Notes: a model not told the origin generated them from the sequence alone. A stretch of 64,000 nucleotides of DNA from Xanthomonas sp. DAR 34887 (GCF_041245805.1 NZ_CP162490.1:5273150-5337149); one strand, 5' to 3'; counted from the stretch's first letter, positions 1 through 9,379 are shown. Program-made: numbers and translations.

Positions 1-709
1 CGTAGCGCGCCAGCACGTCCAGCGCGGGCGCGTTGCCGTCCACCTTGCGCAGGGCCGCGTCGCCGATCCACGCCTGCATCTGCGAACCGCCCCAGGAGGC
101 ATTGATCAGCCCCATCGGCACGTCCACGGTCTTGCGCAGCTCGCGCGCGAAGTAATAGCAGGCCGCGGAAAAATCGCCGACCGCCTCCGGCGTGGTCGGC
201 TGCCACGCGGCGGGGCCGCCGAACTGCGCCTGCGGGGTCGGGCTGGACTGCGCCGGCACCTTGAACATGCGGATCGCCGGCTGCTGCGCATCGGCGATCT
301 CGCTGCGCGTATCCAGCGTGCGCAGCACCGGCAGCTCCATGTTCGACTGGCCCGAGCACAGCCACACATCGCCGATCAGCACGTCCTCGGCGCGCTGCAC
401 GCGGCCGTGCGCGGTGCTGGCCTGCAGGACGTACGGGCCGCCGGCCGGCAGCGCCGCCAGCTGCGCCTGCCAGCGGCCCTGGCGATCGGCGCGCGCCTGC
501 ACGCGCTGCTGCGCCAGCTGCACGGTCACCGTCTCGCCGGCCGCGGCCTGCCCCCAGACGCGAATCGGCGCGTCGCGCTGCAGTACCGCGTGGTCTTGGA
601 ACAGGGGATTCAACAACGGCGCGTCGGCGGCATGCGCGAACGCGGGCACGCACAGCGCGACCAGCAGCAGACGGCCGGCGAGGTGGACAGCGGAACGGTA
701 GGGCGTCAT
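1..709 (-). CDS. SGNH/sialate O-acetylesterase-like carbohydrate esterase (partial, C-terminus beyond left edge)
   Basis: The frame is open from an ATG at 709 to the window edge, so about 236 N-terminal residues are visible. It begins with a signal peptide ending near AFAHAADA, so the product is probably periplasmic or secreted. The block GDVWLCSGQSNMELPV carries the nucleophile serine of the SGNH/SIAE esterase family (GQSN), and a later NASWGGS block also fits the family. The start codon overlaps the stop of the upstream alpha-glucuronidase gene as ATGA, which implies translational coupling. Family members of this kind in xanthan-producing bacteria sit in xylan loci, and removal of acetyl groups from xylo-oligosaccharides is the likely job. 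That substrate is inferred from context; the esterase fold itself is well supported. The C-terminal Asp-His catalytic pair lies outside the window. Confidence 0.85.
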   Translation of the reverse strand, partial: MTPYRSAVHLAGRLLLVALCVPAFAHAADAPLLNPLFQDHAVLQRDAPIRVWGQAAAGETVTVQLAQQRVQARADRQGRWQAQLAALPAGGPYVLQASTAHGRVQRAEDVLIGDVWLCSGQSNMELPVLRTLDTRSEIADAQQPAIRMFKVPAQSSPTPQAQFGGPAAWQPTTPEAVGDFSAACYYFARELRKTVDVPMGLINASWGGSQMQAWIGDAALRKVDGNAPALDVLARY

Positions 710-2907
710 TTCGGATTTCCCGGTGCGTACGGAAACGACAGCGCTTGGTAATACGCCAGCGGATGCGGCGGCGGCACGGTGCCCGGCGGCAGCGCGCGGC
801 CCGACACCTGTTGCCAGTAGGCGATGCTGGCATCGCGCCACCACTGCGCCTCTTGCTGCTGGATCGCCAGGAAGTCGGCGACCTGGCGATAGCGCTGCGC
901 ATCGACGTAGGGCGCCAGTCCGCTCCAGGTCGTGCGCATCCGCGCCACCTCGGCCACGCCGTGGTCGTAGCGGCCGATCAGCGCGTTCCACAGCGGTTGG
1001 CCGGACGCCATGCGGTGGTCCCAGGGCACGTGGTGGAACCACAGCAGGTATTGCTCCGGCACCGTGCGCACGTCGCCGAAGCGGCGCGCCAGCGGCGGCG
1101 CGTACTGCGCCACCGCGTTGCTGCCGGTCGCGCTGCGGTCGAAGCCGATGCCGTTGCGGTCGGCGCGGTGGTAGTACACCGGGTCCCAGTCCGGCCGCGC
1201 ACTGCCCGCGTCCCACGGCGCCGGGCCGTAGTGGTGGCCGCGGCCCATCAGGTGATGCAGGCCGAGCGGGGTCATGTAATCGACCGCCGCTTGGTGCGAG
1301 GCCATCATCATGCCGACCACCGGCGCCACCAGCGCCGGCGCGTTGCCGAAGGTCATCCGCACCCAGTCCTCGGCGATGGCCTGCGCATCGCCCTGCGGAT
1401 CCCAGGCCAGCCGCCCGAACGCATACCAGTTGGCCTGGTCGAAGATCGAGCCGCACCAGTTGCGGTCGGCGCCGATGTTGGCCACTCCGGCGATGCCGCT
1501 GAGCGCATGCCCGTCGACCGCGCCCTCCACCACCCGCGCCACCGTCGCGCGCTTGCCGCGCCGCGTGTCGGCCTGCAGGGTTTCCTGGTACAGCGTGCCC
1601 AGGTAGACCAGGTGGGTGGCGAAGCCCAGGTATTCCTTGGTGATCTGGAATTCCAGCATCAGCGGCGTCTTCGGCATCGCCCCGAACAGCGGGTGGAACG
1701 GCTCGCGCGGCTGGAAGTCGATGGCGCCGTTCTTGACCTGCACTACCACGTTGTCGCGGAATGTCCCGTCCAGCGGCACGAACTCGCTGTACGCCTGCTT
1801 GGCGCGGTCGTCCGGCTGTTCGTGCGAATAGACGAACGCCCGCCACATCACCACCCCGCCATGCGGCGCGAGCGCGTCGGCGAGCATGTTGGCGCCGTCG
1901 GCATGCGTGCGCCCGTAGTCCTGCGGGCCGGGCTGGCCTTCGGAGTTGGCCTTGACCAGGAAGCCGCCGAAATCGGGAATGCGCGCGTAGATCTCGTCCG
2001 CCTTGGCCTTCCACCAGCGTTGCACCGCCGGGTCCAGCGGATCGGCGCTGCGCAGTCCGCCGATCTCGATCGGCGCGCTGAAGCGCGCGCTCAGGTACAC
2101 GCGGATGCCGTACGGACGCAGCGCCGCGGCCAGCGCCGCGGTCTTGTCCAGGTAGGCCGCGGTCAGGCTCAGTGCCTTGGCGTTGACGTTGTTCAGCACC
2201 GCGCCGTTGATGCCGATCGAGGCGTTGGCGCGCGCGTAGTCGGTGTAGCGCGGGTCCACGTAGCCGGGCAGCTTCTGCCAGTCCCAGAGCGAGGCGCCGG
2301 CGTAGCCGCGTTCGACCACACCGTCCAGGTTGTCCCAGTGATCGAGCACGCGCAGCTTGACCCGCGGCGCATCGCGCAGCGCCAGCGGCGCCGGCGCCTG
2401 CCCGGTCTGCAGCAGGCGCAGGAAGCGGAACGCCGCATACAACGCGCCGCGTTCGCCACCGCCGACGATGGCGGTGAGCGGGCGGCCATCGACCACCACG
2501 CTGCGGATCAGGTAGCCCTCTTCGCCCAGGCCGCGGGTATCCAGCCGCAGCCGCGCGATCGCCGGCGAGGCCGGGGTGCCGAGCACGATCGCGCCGGCGC
2601 GGTCCGCGCTTGCCGCCAGCGGCGGCTCGGCGCCGAGCAGGCCGCCCAGGCCGCGGCGCAGCTCGTCGCGCGCGGCCCGTTGCATCGGCGTCTGCGCGTC
2701 GGCCACCAGCTGCGTGGCGGCCGCGCGCCATGGCGCAGCCTGCGTTTCGGCCAGCGGCTGGTAGCGCAACCATAGATCGTAGCCGTCCTCGGCCTGGGCC
2801 ACGGCGATCGGCAACAACAGCGCCAGCCACAGGCACGCGCTGCGCAGCCACCCGCCGCGCAATGGGCGCCGACGCTGCAGCGCGCGCGACTGCGGGCGGC
2901 CGCTCAT
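706..2907 (-). CDS. GH67 alpha-glucuronidase
   Basis: A 733-residue protein with an N-terminal hydrophobic signal (SACLWLALLLPIAVAQA) followed by a full-length GH67 domain. It should release 4-O-methyl-glucuronic acid from the ends of xylo-oligosaccharides. The three acidic residues used by GH67 enzymes can be placed: Glu at about 323 in KANSEGQPG, Asp at about 380 in FVPLDGTF, and Glu at about 402 in DFQPREPF. Length matches the family (about 700). The ATG at 2907 was chosen; a GTG at 2925 would add six residues. Its stop overlaps the start of the esterase gene, so the two form a coupled unit. It is divergent from the LacI-type regulator. No xyl-box was found in the 180 bp between them, so its promoter control is unclear. 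Confidence 0.95.
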   Translation of the reverse strand: MSGRPQSRALQRRRPLRGGWLRSACLWLALLLPIAVAQAEDGYDLWLRYQPLAETQAAPWRAAATQLVADAQTPMQRAARDELRRGLGGLLGAEPPLAASADRAGAIVLGTPASPAIARLRLDTRGLGEEGYLIRSVVVDGRPLTAIVGGGERGALYAAFRFLRLLQTGQAPAPLALRDAPRVKLRVLDHWDNLDGVVERGYAGASLWDWQKLPGYVDPRYTDYARANASIGINGAVLNNVNAKALSLTAAYLDKTAALAAALRPYGIRVYLSARFSAPIEIGGLRSADPLDPAVQRWWKAKADEIYARIPDFGGFLVKANSEGQPGPQDYGRTHADGANMLADALAPHGGVVMWRAFVYSHEQPDDRAKQAYSEFVPLDGTFRDNVVVQVKNGAIDFQPREPFHPLFGAMPKTPLMLEFQITKEYLGFATHLVYLGTLYQETLQADTRRGKRATVARVVEGAVDGHALSGIAGVANIGADRNWCGSIFDQANWYAFGRLAWDPQGDAQAIAEDWVRMTFGNAPALVAPVVGMMMASHQAAVDYMTPLGLHHLMGRGHHYGPAPWDAGSARPDWDPVYYHRADRNGIGFDRSATGSNAVAQYAPPLARRFGDVRTVPEQYLLWFHHVPWDHRMASGQPLWNALIGRYDHGVAEVARMRTTWSGLAPYVDAQRYRQVADFLAIQQQEAQWWRDASIAYWQQVSGRALPPGTVPPPHPLAYYQALSFPYAPGNPK

Positions 2908-3089
2908 GCGCGCCCCCACTGGCACGGCACCGGCGCGCGCCCGCAGTCGCCGCCCACCCGGCTTCCCGGTACCATGCAGCCGTCACTCGTGTCGGGATCC
3001 ACACCGTGTCGCGACGCTGTCGCACACGCGGCTTGCGCAGCACGTCCCCGGTCGCGATCCACGCCCGCAAGCCAACGAAGAGGCGCATC

Positions 3090-4166
3090 TTGGAGAAGGT
3101 CAGGAAATCGGTTCGCCGCAAGAGCCTCGCCGTGACCATCGACGAGGTGGCCGCACTGGCCAAGGTCTCGCCGATGACCGTGTCGCGGGTGATCAACGGC
3201 CAGGGCAACGTGCGCGACAGCACCCGCGAGCAGGTCATGCGCGCGGTCGACACGCTCGGCTACACGCCGAACCTGGCGGCCAGCGCGCTGGCCGCCGCGC
3301 AGAGCACGCGGGTCGCGCTGATCTACAGCAACCCCAGCGGCGCCTACCTGGGCGAACTGCTGGTCGGGGTGCTGCGCGCGGCCTCGCGCACCTCGATCCA
3401 GGTGGTGATGGACTACTGGGACGACCTCGGCCCCGACGCCGAACGCAAGGCCGCGCGCACGCTGGCCAAGAGCGGCGTGGCCGGGGTGATCCTGCCGCCG
3501 CCGCTGTGCGAATCGGATGCGGCCATCCGCGAGCTGGTGCGCGCCAAGGTGCCGGTGGTGGCCATCGCCTCCGACCGCTTCAGCGACCGCGTCGCCTGCG
3601 TGCGCATCGACGAGTTCAACGCCAGCAAGGACATCACCGCGTACTTGATCGCGCAGGGCCATACCCGCATCGGCTACATCGCCGGCCGCTCCAACCTGTC
3701 GGCCAGCGCGCGCCGCTTCGAGGGGTTCCAGGCGGCGCTGGCCGAGGCCGGGCTGCGCCTGGACCGGCATCTGCTGCAGCCGGGCGACTACACCTACCGC
3801 TCCGGCCTGGACGCGGCGGAAAAACTGCTGTCGCGCCGCCATCGGCCCAGCGCGATCATCGCCAGCAACGACGACATGGCCGCCGCCGCGATCTCGGTCG
3901 CGCACCGGCGCGGCCTGGACGTGCCGCGCGACCTGTCGGTGGTCGGCTTCGACGACACCTCCGCGGCGACCACCGTGTGGCCGGAACTGAGCACCATCCG
4001 CCAGCCGATCGCGGCCATGGCCGATGCGGCGGTCGACATCCTGCTGCGCAGCATCCGCAGCAAGGAGCGCACGGGCCGGGCGAAGATCGATCATGTGCTC
4101 GCTCATCAGCTGGTCAAGCGCGATTCGGTGGCCGCACCGGCCGCCGCGCGCACCGAACGGCGCTGA
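3090..4166 (+). CDS. xylR: LacI-family transcriptional regulator, probable xylan/xylose regulator XylR
   Basis: A 358-residue LacI/GalR regulator. The helix-turn-helix is TIDEVAALAKVSPMTVSRV, followed by the hinge NLAASALAA and a periplasmic-binding-protein-like sugar domain (VALIYSNP near the start, ASNDDMAAAA and VVGFDD further on). A TTG start at 3090 is preferred because AAGAGG lies six bases upstream; a GTG at 3132 would remove most residues ahead of the helix-turn-helix. It lies between and divergent from the alpha-glucuronidase gene and convergent to xylA. That placement, plus the xyl-box upstream of xylA, supports the role of a repressor released by xylan-derived sugars, as described for Xanthomonas XylR. 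The inducer cannot be read from sequence. Confidence 0.85.
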   Translation: MEKVRKSVRRKSLAVTIDEVAALAKVSPMTVSRVINGQGNVRDSTREQVMRAVDTLGYTPNLAASALAAAQSTRVALIYSNPSGAYLGELLVGVLRAASRTSIQVVMDYWDDLGPDAERKAARTLAKSGVAGVILPPPLCESDAAIRELVRAKVPVVAIASDRFSDRVACVRIDEFNASKDITAYLIAQGHTRIGYIAGRSNLSASARRFEGFQAALAEAGLRLDRHLLQPGDYTYRSGLDAAEKLLSRRHRPSAIIASNDDMAAAAISVAHRRGLDVPRDLSVVGFDDTSAATTVWPELSTIRQPIAAMADAAVDILLRSIRSKERTGRAKIDHVLAHQLVKRDSVAAPAAARTERR

Positions 4167-4192
4167 CGCGGCGGCGGGCGGCAGGGTCCGCA

Positions 4193-5533
4193 TCAACGGA
4201 TCAGGTACTGGTTGATCAGGTTTTCGTAGGCTTCCTGGCGGCCACTGACCTGCTTGGGCGCGCCGGCCTTGGCCGCATGCGCCGCCAGGTCCGCCAGCGT
4301 GCTGCTGCCGGCCGCGAACGCCGCACCGGCGCCACTGTCGAAGCTGCTGTAGCGCTGCGCCCGCCACTGCTCCAGCGGCGAGGCCGTCAGCAGCGCATGG
4401 GCCACTTCCAGGCCGCGCGCGAACGCGTCCATGCCGCCGATGTGCGCCAGGAACAGGTCCTGCGGATCGGACGACTCGCGCCGCACCTTGGCATCGAAGT
4501 TCAGCCCGCCCGGCGCCAGCCCGCCCTGCCGCAACACCACCAGCATCGCCCCGACCGTGTCGTACAGGTCGGTCGGGAACTGGTCGGTGTCCCAGCCGTT
4601 CTGCGGGTTGCCGCGGTTGGCGTCGATGCTGCCGAGCAGGCCCGCATCGGACGCCACCTGCAGGTCGTGCTCGAAGCTGTGGCCCGACAGCGTGGCGTGG
4701 TTGGCCTCGATGTTGAGCTTGAAGTCCTGGTCCAGCCCGTGCTGGCGCAGGAAACCGATCACCGTGGCGCTGTCGAAGTCGTACTGGTGCTTCATCGGCT
4801 CCATCGGCTTGGGCTCGATCAGGAAGTTGCCGGTGAAGCCGATGCTGCGGCCATAGTCGCGGGCGATGGTCAAAAAGCGCGCCATGTTGTCCTGCTCGCG
4901 CTTCATCTGCGTGTTGTGCAGGCTGGCATAGCCTTCGCGGCCGCCCCAGAACACGTAGTTCTCGCCGCCCAGCTCCACCGTGGCCTCCAGCGCGGCCTTG
5001 ACCTGCACCGCCGCGCGCGCGACCACGTCGAAGTCCGGATTGGTCGAGGCACCGTTCATGTAGCGCGGATGCGAGAACAGGTTGGCGGTGCCCCACAGCA
5101 GCTTGATGCCGGTATCGGCCTGGCGCTGCTTGGCGATGCCGACCATGTGCTTGAGGTTCTTCTCGTACTGGCCGACGTCGTCGGCGTCCGGCGCCAGGTC
5201 GATGTCGTGGAAGCAGTAATACGGCACGCCGAGCTTGGTGAAGAACTCGAACGCCGCATCGGCCTTGGCCTCGGCGCGGCCCAGCGCGTCGCTGCCGGCG
5301 TCCCACGGATAGGCGCGCGTGCCCGGGCCGAACGGATCGGCGCCGTTGCCGCAGAAGCTGTGCCAGTACGCCACGGCGAAGCGCAGGTGCTCGGCCATGG
5401 TCTTGTCGCCGATGCGCTTGTTGGCGTCGTAGACCTTGAACGCGAGCGGGTTGTCCGAGGCCTTGCCTTCGAACGCGATGCGGCCGATGCCCGGGAAGTA
5501 TTCCTTGGCGCCGATGTAGACGGAGTTGCTCAT
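4193..5533 (-). CDS. xylA: Xylose isomerase
   Basis: A 446-residue cytoplasmic enzyme that converts D-xylose to D-xylulose. Family signatures are intact: CFHDIDLAP holds the catalytic His109/Asp112 pair, NFLIEPKPMEPMKHQYD holds metal ligand Glu240 and catalytic Lys242, NIEANHATLSGH and DANRGNPQNGWDTDQFPTD give further metal ligands. Length is that of class II isomerases (about 440). The ATG at 5533 follows AGGTGG-type purine-rich sequence (ATTCCACCTCCC on the plus strand). Its 3' end faces the regulator gene, with 26 bp between stops. A palindromic xyl-box lies about 245 bp upstream of the start, so the transcript probably has a long leader. Confidence 0.97.
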   Translation of the reverse strand: MSNSVYIGAKEYFPGIGRIAFEGKASDNPLAFKVYDANKRIGDKTMAEHLRFAVAYWHSFCGNGADPFGPGTRAYPWDAGSDALGRAEAKADAAFEFFTKLGVPYYCFHDIDLAPDADDVGQYEKNLKHMVGIAKQRQADTGIKLLWGTANLFSHPRYMNGASTNPDFDVVARAAVQVKAALEATVELGGENYVFWGGREGYASLHNTQMKREQDNMARFLTIARDYGRSIGFTGNFLIEPKPMEPMKHQYDFDSATVIGFLRQHGLDQDFKLNIEANHATLSGHSFEHDLQVASDAGLLGSIDANRGNPQNGWDTDQFPTDLYDTVGAMLVVLRQGGLAPGGLNFDAKVRRESSDPQDLFLAHIGGMDAFARGLEVAHALLTASPLEQWRAQRYSSFDSGAGAAFAAGSSTLADLAAHAAKAGAPKQVSGRQEAYENLINQYLIR

Positions 5534-5778
5534 GGGAGGTGGAATCCTGTCGAGTGGGAGGAACTAGAAGACGGACGTTCGGCCGCAGCGGCGAAAGGCG
5601 GGCGGGATGGACCCAGGCATGCGTCGCTGGAGGAATGCCGGCGCCGGCAGGGGCGCGGCGCGATCGCCGCAGCCGGCAGGCGCAACCAGCGCGCGGATGC
5701 TGCAGGCGCAATCCCGGACACGCAGGCACCGCATTCCGCGATCTGCGCGGCCGCCACGCCGCGCCATACGCGACGTTA

Positions 5779-5792
5779 TGGTAGCGCTACCA
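5779..5792. promoter_or_regulatory. Xyl-box-like operator (perfect 14-bp palindrome)
   Basis: TGGTAGCGCTACCA is a perfect palindrome in an otherwise GC-rich gap of 504 bp (5534-6037) between xylA and ttcA. It differs in only two positions from the xyl-box TGGTAGCGCTAACA reported for xylan-responsive Xanthomonas promoters. An AT-richer tract follows on the right. It probably binds the LacI-type regulator encoded at 3090-4166 and controls leftward transcription of xylA. The rest of the gap shows no convincing gene. Confidence 0.75.
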
Positions 5793-6037
5793 AAAATCGC
5801 GCTAAAAAAAGCTTCACTGCAGAGGGAAGCCGACGGGGCCATCAGATGCGGTTCGCAAGCCTGGGACAGACGGACTTTACCCAGCCCACCGGCGAAACGC
5901 TTGCTGCGCTGCGCCATCGGTGCGCGCGGCGTGCGCGCCAGCACAGTGCGACGCGCCGGCGGCAACGTGCGCTGCGTCGCGCTCGCGCACGGTTGGCGCA
6001 TGCTCCCCGCGCAGCGCGCCGACTACAATGCGCGCCG

Positions 6038-6910
6038 ATGACTTCCGCACCCCAGCCCCTGCCCCGGCTCCTCGCCGATCCCGCCCCGCGCGAGCGGCGC
6101 ACGCCGTCGGCGCTGGGCAAGCGCCTGTGCCGGCAGGTGGGCCAGGCGATCGCCGATTTCGGCATGATCGAGGCCGGCGACAAGGTCATGGTGTGCCTGT
6201 CCGGCGGCAAGGACAGCTATACCCTGCTGGACATCCTGCTGCAGCTGCAGCGCAAGGCGCCGGTGCCGTTCGAACTGGTCGCGGTGAACCTGGACCAGAA
6301 GCAGCCCGGCTTTCCCGCACAGGTGCTGCCCGATTACCTGCGCGGGCTCGGCGTGGCCTGGCACGTGATCGAGCAGGACACCTATTCGGTGGTCAGCCGC
6401 GTGGTGCCCGAGGGCAAGACCATGTGTTCGCTGTGCTCGCGGCTGCGCCGCGGCGCGCTGTACCGGTATGCCGCCGAAAACGGAATCAGCAAGATCGCGC
6501 TGGGCCACCACCGCGACGATCTCGTCGCCACCTTCTTCATGAACCTGTTCTTCCATGCCAGGCTCGCGGCGATGGCGCCGAAACTGCGCAGCGACGACGG
6601 CTGCCACGTGGTGATCCGGCCGCTGGCCTACGTGCGCGAGGCCGACATCGCCGAGTACGCGCAGGCGCGCGGCTTCCCGCTGATCCCGTGCACGCTGTGC
6701 GGCAGCCAGGAGACTCTGCAGCGGCGCCAGGTCGGGCTGATGCTGCAGCAGTGGGACCGCGAGCATCCCGGCCGCGTCGAGCAGATCGCGCGCGCCATGG
6801 GCAACGTGCAGCCGTCGCAGCTGGCCGACCCCGCGCTGTTCGATTTCCGCACGCTCGGCAACGCCGAAGCCGCGCCGGCCGCGGCCTGGCCGCTCGACGA
6901 GGACGCGTGA
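6038..6910 (+). CDS. ttcA: tRNA 2-thiocytidine biosynthesis protein TtcA
   Basis: A 290-residue PP-loop ATPase that thiolates cytidine 32 in certain tRNAs using an iron-sulfur cluster. The PP-loop SGGKDS is near residue 53. The cluster-binding cysteines appear as CSLCSR and, in the C-terminal half, CTLC. GHHRDD is a further family motif. The ATG at 6038 is chosen as the first in-frame start after the upstream gap; the frame remains open far upstream only because of high GC. It stands alone between xylA (divergent) and rdgC (132 bp downstream, same strand). Confidence 0.95.
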   Translation: MTSAPQPLPRLLADPAPRERRTPSALGKRLCRQVGQAIADFGMIEAGDKVMVCLSGGKDSYTLLDILLQLQRKAPVPFELVAVNLDQKQPGFPAQVLPDYLRGLGVAWHVIEQDTYSVVSRVVPEGKTMCSLCSRLRRGALYRYAAENGISKIALGHHRDDLVATFFMNLFFHARLAAMAPKLRSDDGCHVVIRPLAYVREADIAEYAQARGFPLIPCTLCGSQETLQRRQVGLMLQQWDREHPGRVEQIARAMGNVQPSQLADPALFDFRTLGNAEAAPAAAWPLDEDA

Positions 6911-7042
6911 GGCCAAGGCCGGCGGCGGTCGCGCGCCGCTGAACCGCGCGTTGCGGTATCCGGGCGGGAGCGATGCGACAATGCCCGCCGCCCACCCTGC
7001 GCACGGCGCCGGGCCGTTCCGTTTCCTTCTGCTGGATGCTCG

Positions 7043-7951
7043 ATGTTCTTTCGCAATCTGACCCTGTTCCGCTTCCCCACCACCCTCGACTTCTCCGAGA
7101 TCGACAAGCTCCTGCCGGAGGTGCAGCTCAAGCCGGTCGGCCCGCTGGAAATGAGCTCGCGCGGCTTCATCTCCCCGTTCGGCCGCGACGAGCACGAGGT
7201 ACTGTCGCACCGCATCGCCGACTTCCTGTGGCTGACCGTCGGCGGCGAGGACAAGATCCTGCCCGGCTCGGTGGTCAACGACCTGCTCGAGCGCAAGGTC
7301 GCCGAGATCGAGGAGAAGGAAGGACGCCGCCCGGGCGGCAAGGCGCGCAAGCGACTCAAGGACGACCTGATCCACGAACTGCTGCCGCGCGCCTTCGTCA
7401 AGACCTCGCGCACCGACGCGATGCTCGACCTGCAACACGGCTACGTCGCGGTGGACACCTCCAGCCGCAAGACCGGCGAGAACGTGATGTCCGAGATCCG
7501 CGGCGTGCTGGGCAGTTTCCCGGCGCTGCCGCTGAACGCGGAAGTGGCGCCGCGCTCGATCCTGACCGGCTGGATCGCCGGCGAGCCCCTGCCCGAAGGC
7601 CTGAGCCTGGGCGAGGAGTGCGAGATGAAGGATCCGATCGAAGGCGGCGCGGTGGTCAAGTGCCAGCACCAGGAACTGCGCTGCGACGAGATCGACAAGC
7701 ACCTGGAAGCCGGCAAGCAGGTCACCAAGCTGGCGCTGATCCTGGACGATCACGTCTCCTTCGTGCTCGGCGACGATCTGGTGATCCGCAAGTTGAAGTT
7801 CCTCGACGGCGCCCTGGACCAGCTGGAGAACGCCGACCAGGACGGCGTGCGTGCCGAACTGGACGCCCGCTTCGCGCTGATGAGCGCCGAAGTACGGCGC
7901 CTGTTCCTGTTGCTGGAGGAGGCGTTGAAGCTGAGCAAGGCGGAGACCTGA
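7043..7951 (+). CDS. rdgC: Recombination-associated protein RdgC
   Basis: A 302-residue protein beginning MFFRNLTLFRF, typical of RdgC, with the conserved MSSRGFISPFG, LTVGGEDKILPGSVVND and LPRAFVKTS segments. RdgC forms a ring around double-stranded DNA in E. coli, limits RecA action and is associated with nucleoid maintenance; this one has the usual length (about 300). No signal peptide or membrane segment is present. A long repeat array begins about 30 bp after its stop, so the terminator could be supplied by the repeats. Confidence 0.96.
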   Translation: MFFRNLTLFRFPTTLDFSEIDKLLPEVQLKPVGPLEMSSRGFISPFGRDEHEVLSHRIADFLWLTVGGEDKILPGSVVNDLLERKVAEIEEKEGRRPGGKARKRLKDDLIHELLPRAFVKTSRTDAMLDLQHGYVAVDTSSRKTGENVMSEIRGVLGSFPALPLNAEVAPRSILTGWIAGEPLPEGLSLGEECEMKDPIEGGAVVKCQHQELRCDEIDKHLEAGKQVTKLALILDDHVSFVLGDDLVIRKLKFLDGALDQLENADQDGVRAELDARFALMSAEVRRLFLLLEEALKLSKAET

Positions 7952-7981
7952 GGCAAGGCCGGCAGCGGGCCGCTCGATTTG

Positions 7982-8478
7982 CCGGCTCCGTTCGTCGCGG
8001 CTGAAGCCGCTCCTACAGAAAGCCTGCAGCGATCCGGCTGGGTGCACTGCAGGAGGGGCTTCAGCCCCGACAGATTCCAACCGCAGCCGAGATTCCGGCT
8101 CCGTTCGTCGCGGCTGAAGCCGCTCCTACAGAAAGCCTGCAGCGATCCGGCTGGGTGCACTGCAGGAGGGGCTTCAGCCCCGACAGATTCCGACCGCAGC
8201 CGAGATTCCGGCTCCGTTCGTCGCGGCTGAAGCCGCTCCTACAGAAAGCCTGCGGCGATCCGGCTGGGCGCACTGTAGGAGGGGCTTCAGCCCGACAGAT
8301 TCCGACCGCGGCCGAGATCGCGGCTCCGTTCGTCGCGACTGAAGTCGCTCCCACAAGGGAAGCCCGACGCGCCGGCTGGGTGCATTGTGGGAGGGGCTTC
8401 AGCCCCGACTGCTGCCAGGCCGGCAGCCTCCTGACGTCGTTCGTCGCGGCTGAAGCCGCTCCTACAGAGCCGAGGCAT
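7982..8478. repeat. Tandem array of a 113-bp unit made of paired inverted repeats
   Basis: Units begin at 7982, 8095, 8208 and 8320 (periods 113, 113 and 112) and degrade in a fourth and partial fifth copy up to about 8478. Units one to three are almost identical. Each unit contains two facing arms, TCGCGGCTGAAGCCGCTCC and GGAGGGGCTTCAGCCCCGA, which can fold into a cruciform or RNA hairpin. The same arm sequence recurs singly elsewhere in the window. The array fills most of the 648 bp between rdgC and the YgjP-like gene. Several long frames cross it but are artefacts of the repeat. Confidence 0.92.
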
Positions 8479-8599
8479 CCACTGTCCGATCCACGCCGAA
8501 CGCTCCGGAAGCGACTGTGAACGACACGCAGCTGAAGCATGCAGCGCGATCGGTGCGCGCTGTCACCGTGCGTGCGCGCATGAGCGGTATGCTGTGCGC

Positions 8600-9379
8600 A
8601 TGCCCGATTTCCTACGTCGCCTGATCGCGCCGCCCGCCGCGGTCGTCGAACGCGACCTCGTCCGCCTGCGGTTGGACGAGCGCGAGATCGACGTGCTGCG
8701 CGTGCGCGACCCGCGCGCGCGGCGGATCAAGCTCAGCGTGGACGAACGCGGCGCGCGCCTGACCCTGCCGCTGCGCGCCAGCCTGGTGGCCGGCGAGCGC
8801 TTCCTGCTCGAGCACCGGCACTGGCTCGGCGAGCAGCTGGCGCGCTACCAGGACGAAGACGACGAACCCGGCCTGCAGCGCGGCGTACCCGGCTGGCTGC
8901 CGTTGCGCGGCGAACGCCTGCCGCTGCGCTGGAGCGAGGGCCGCTACGCACGGCTGCAGGTCGATGCCGACGGGGCGGAACTGCAGTTGCCGGCGCGCGC
9001 CGGCGATGCGGCGATCGCACGCGCGCTGCGCGAGTTCTACGAAGCGCAGGCGCGCGCCGATGTCGGCCGCTGGTTGCCCAAGTACCTGCCGTCGTTGCCG
9101 CGCGCACCGGCGCGGGTGCGGCTGAAGGTGATGTCCTCGCAATGGGGCTCGCTGGCGCCGGACGGCTCGATGGCGCTGGATCTGGCGCTGGTGCTGGGCC
9201 GGCCCTCGGCGTTCGAATACGTGCTGGTCCACGAGCTGTGCCATCTGCTGCAGGCCAACCACTCGCCGGCGTTCTGGCGCGAGGTGGAAGCGCGGTTTCC
9301 CGCCTGGCGTGCCGAGCGCGACTACTTCCACGCGCACGGGCGGCGCCTGAAGGCGCAGTTGCGGCGGCTGTTGAGCTAG
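8600..9379 (+). CDS. YgjP/SprT-like metal-dependent hydrolase (DUF45 family)
   Basis: A 259-residue protein with the zincin-type motif HELCHLLQANHSPAFW: two histidines and a glutamate, with a third histidine in the NHSP segment as in YgjP/SprT-like proteins. The segment before it, SSQWGSLAPDGSMALD, is the usual lead-in in this family. It is probably cytoplasmic, since no signal or membrane segment is seen. The ATG at 8600 is preferred over a GTG at 8594. The function of the family is poorly known; a role as a DNA-associated protease or nucleotide hydrolase has been suggested for relatives. Neighbours give no further hint. Confidence 0.88.
   Translation: MPDFLRRLIAPPAAVVERDLVRLRLDEREIDVLRVRDPRARRIKLSVDERGARLTLPLRASLVAGERFLLEHRHWLGEQLARYQDEDDEPGLQRGVPGWLPLRGERLPLRWSEGRYARLQVDADGAELQLPARAGDAAIARALREFYEAQARADVGRWLPKYLPSLPRAPARVRLKVMSSQWGSLAPDGSMALDLALVLGRPSAFEYVLVHELCHLLQANHSPAFWREVEARFPAWRAERDYFHAHGRRLKAQLRRLLS

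Noticed and set aside
2906..6037. Very long plus-strand open frame ahead of ttcA
   Set aside because: It runs antisense or out of frame to xylR and xylA; high GC keeps it open. Only the part from 6038 encodes TtcA.
7982..8478. CRISPR array
   Set aside because: Units are contiguous 113-bp repeats with internal inverted arms and no unique spacers, and no cas gene is near.
8061..8540. Repeated frames of 60-159 residues through the 113-bp array
   Set aside because: They are translations of the tandem repeat itself and change frame with each unit.
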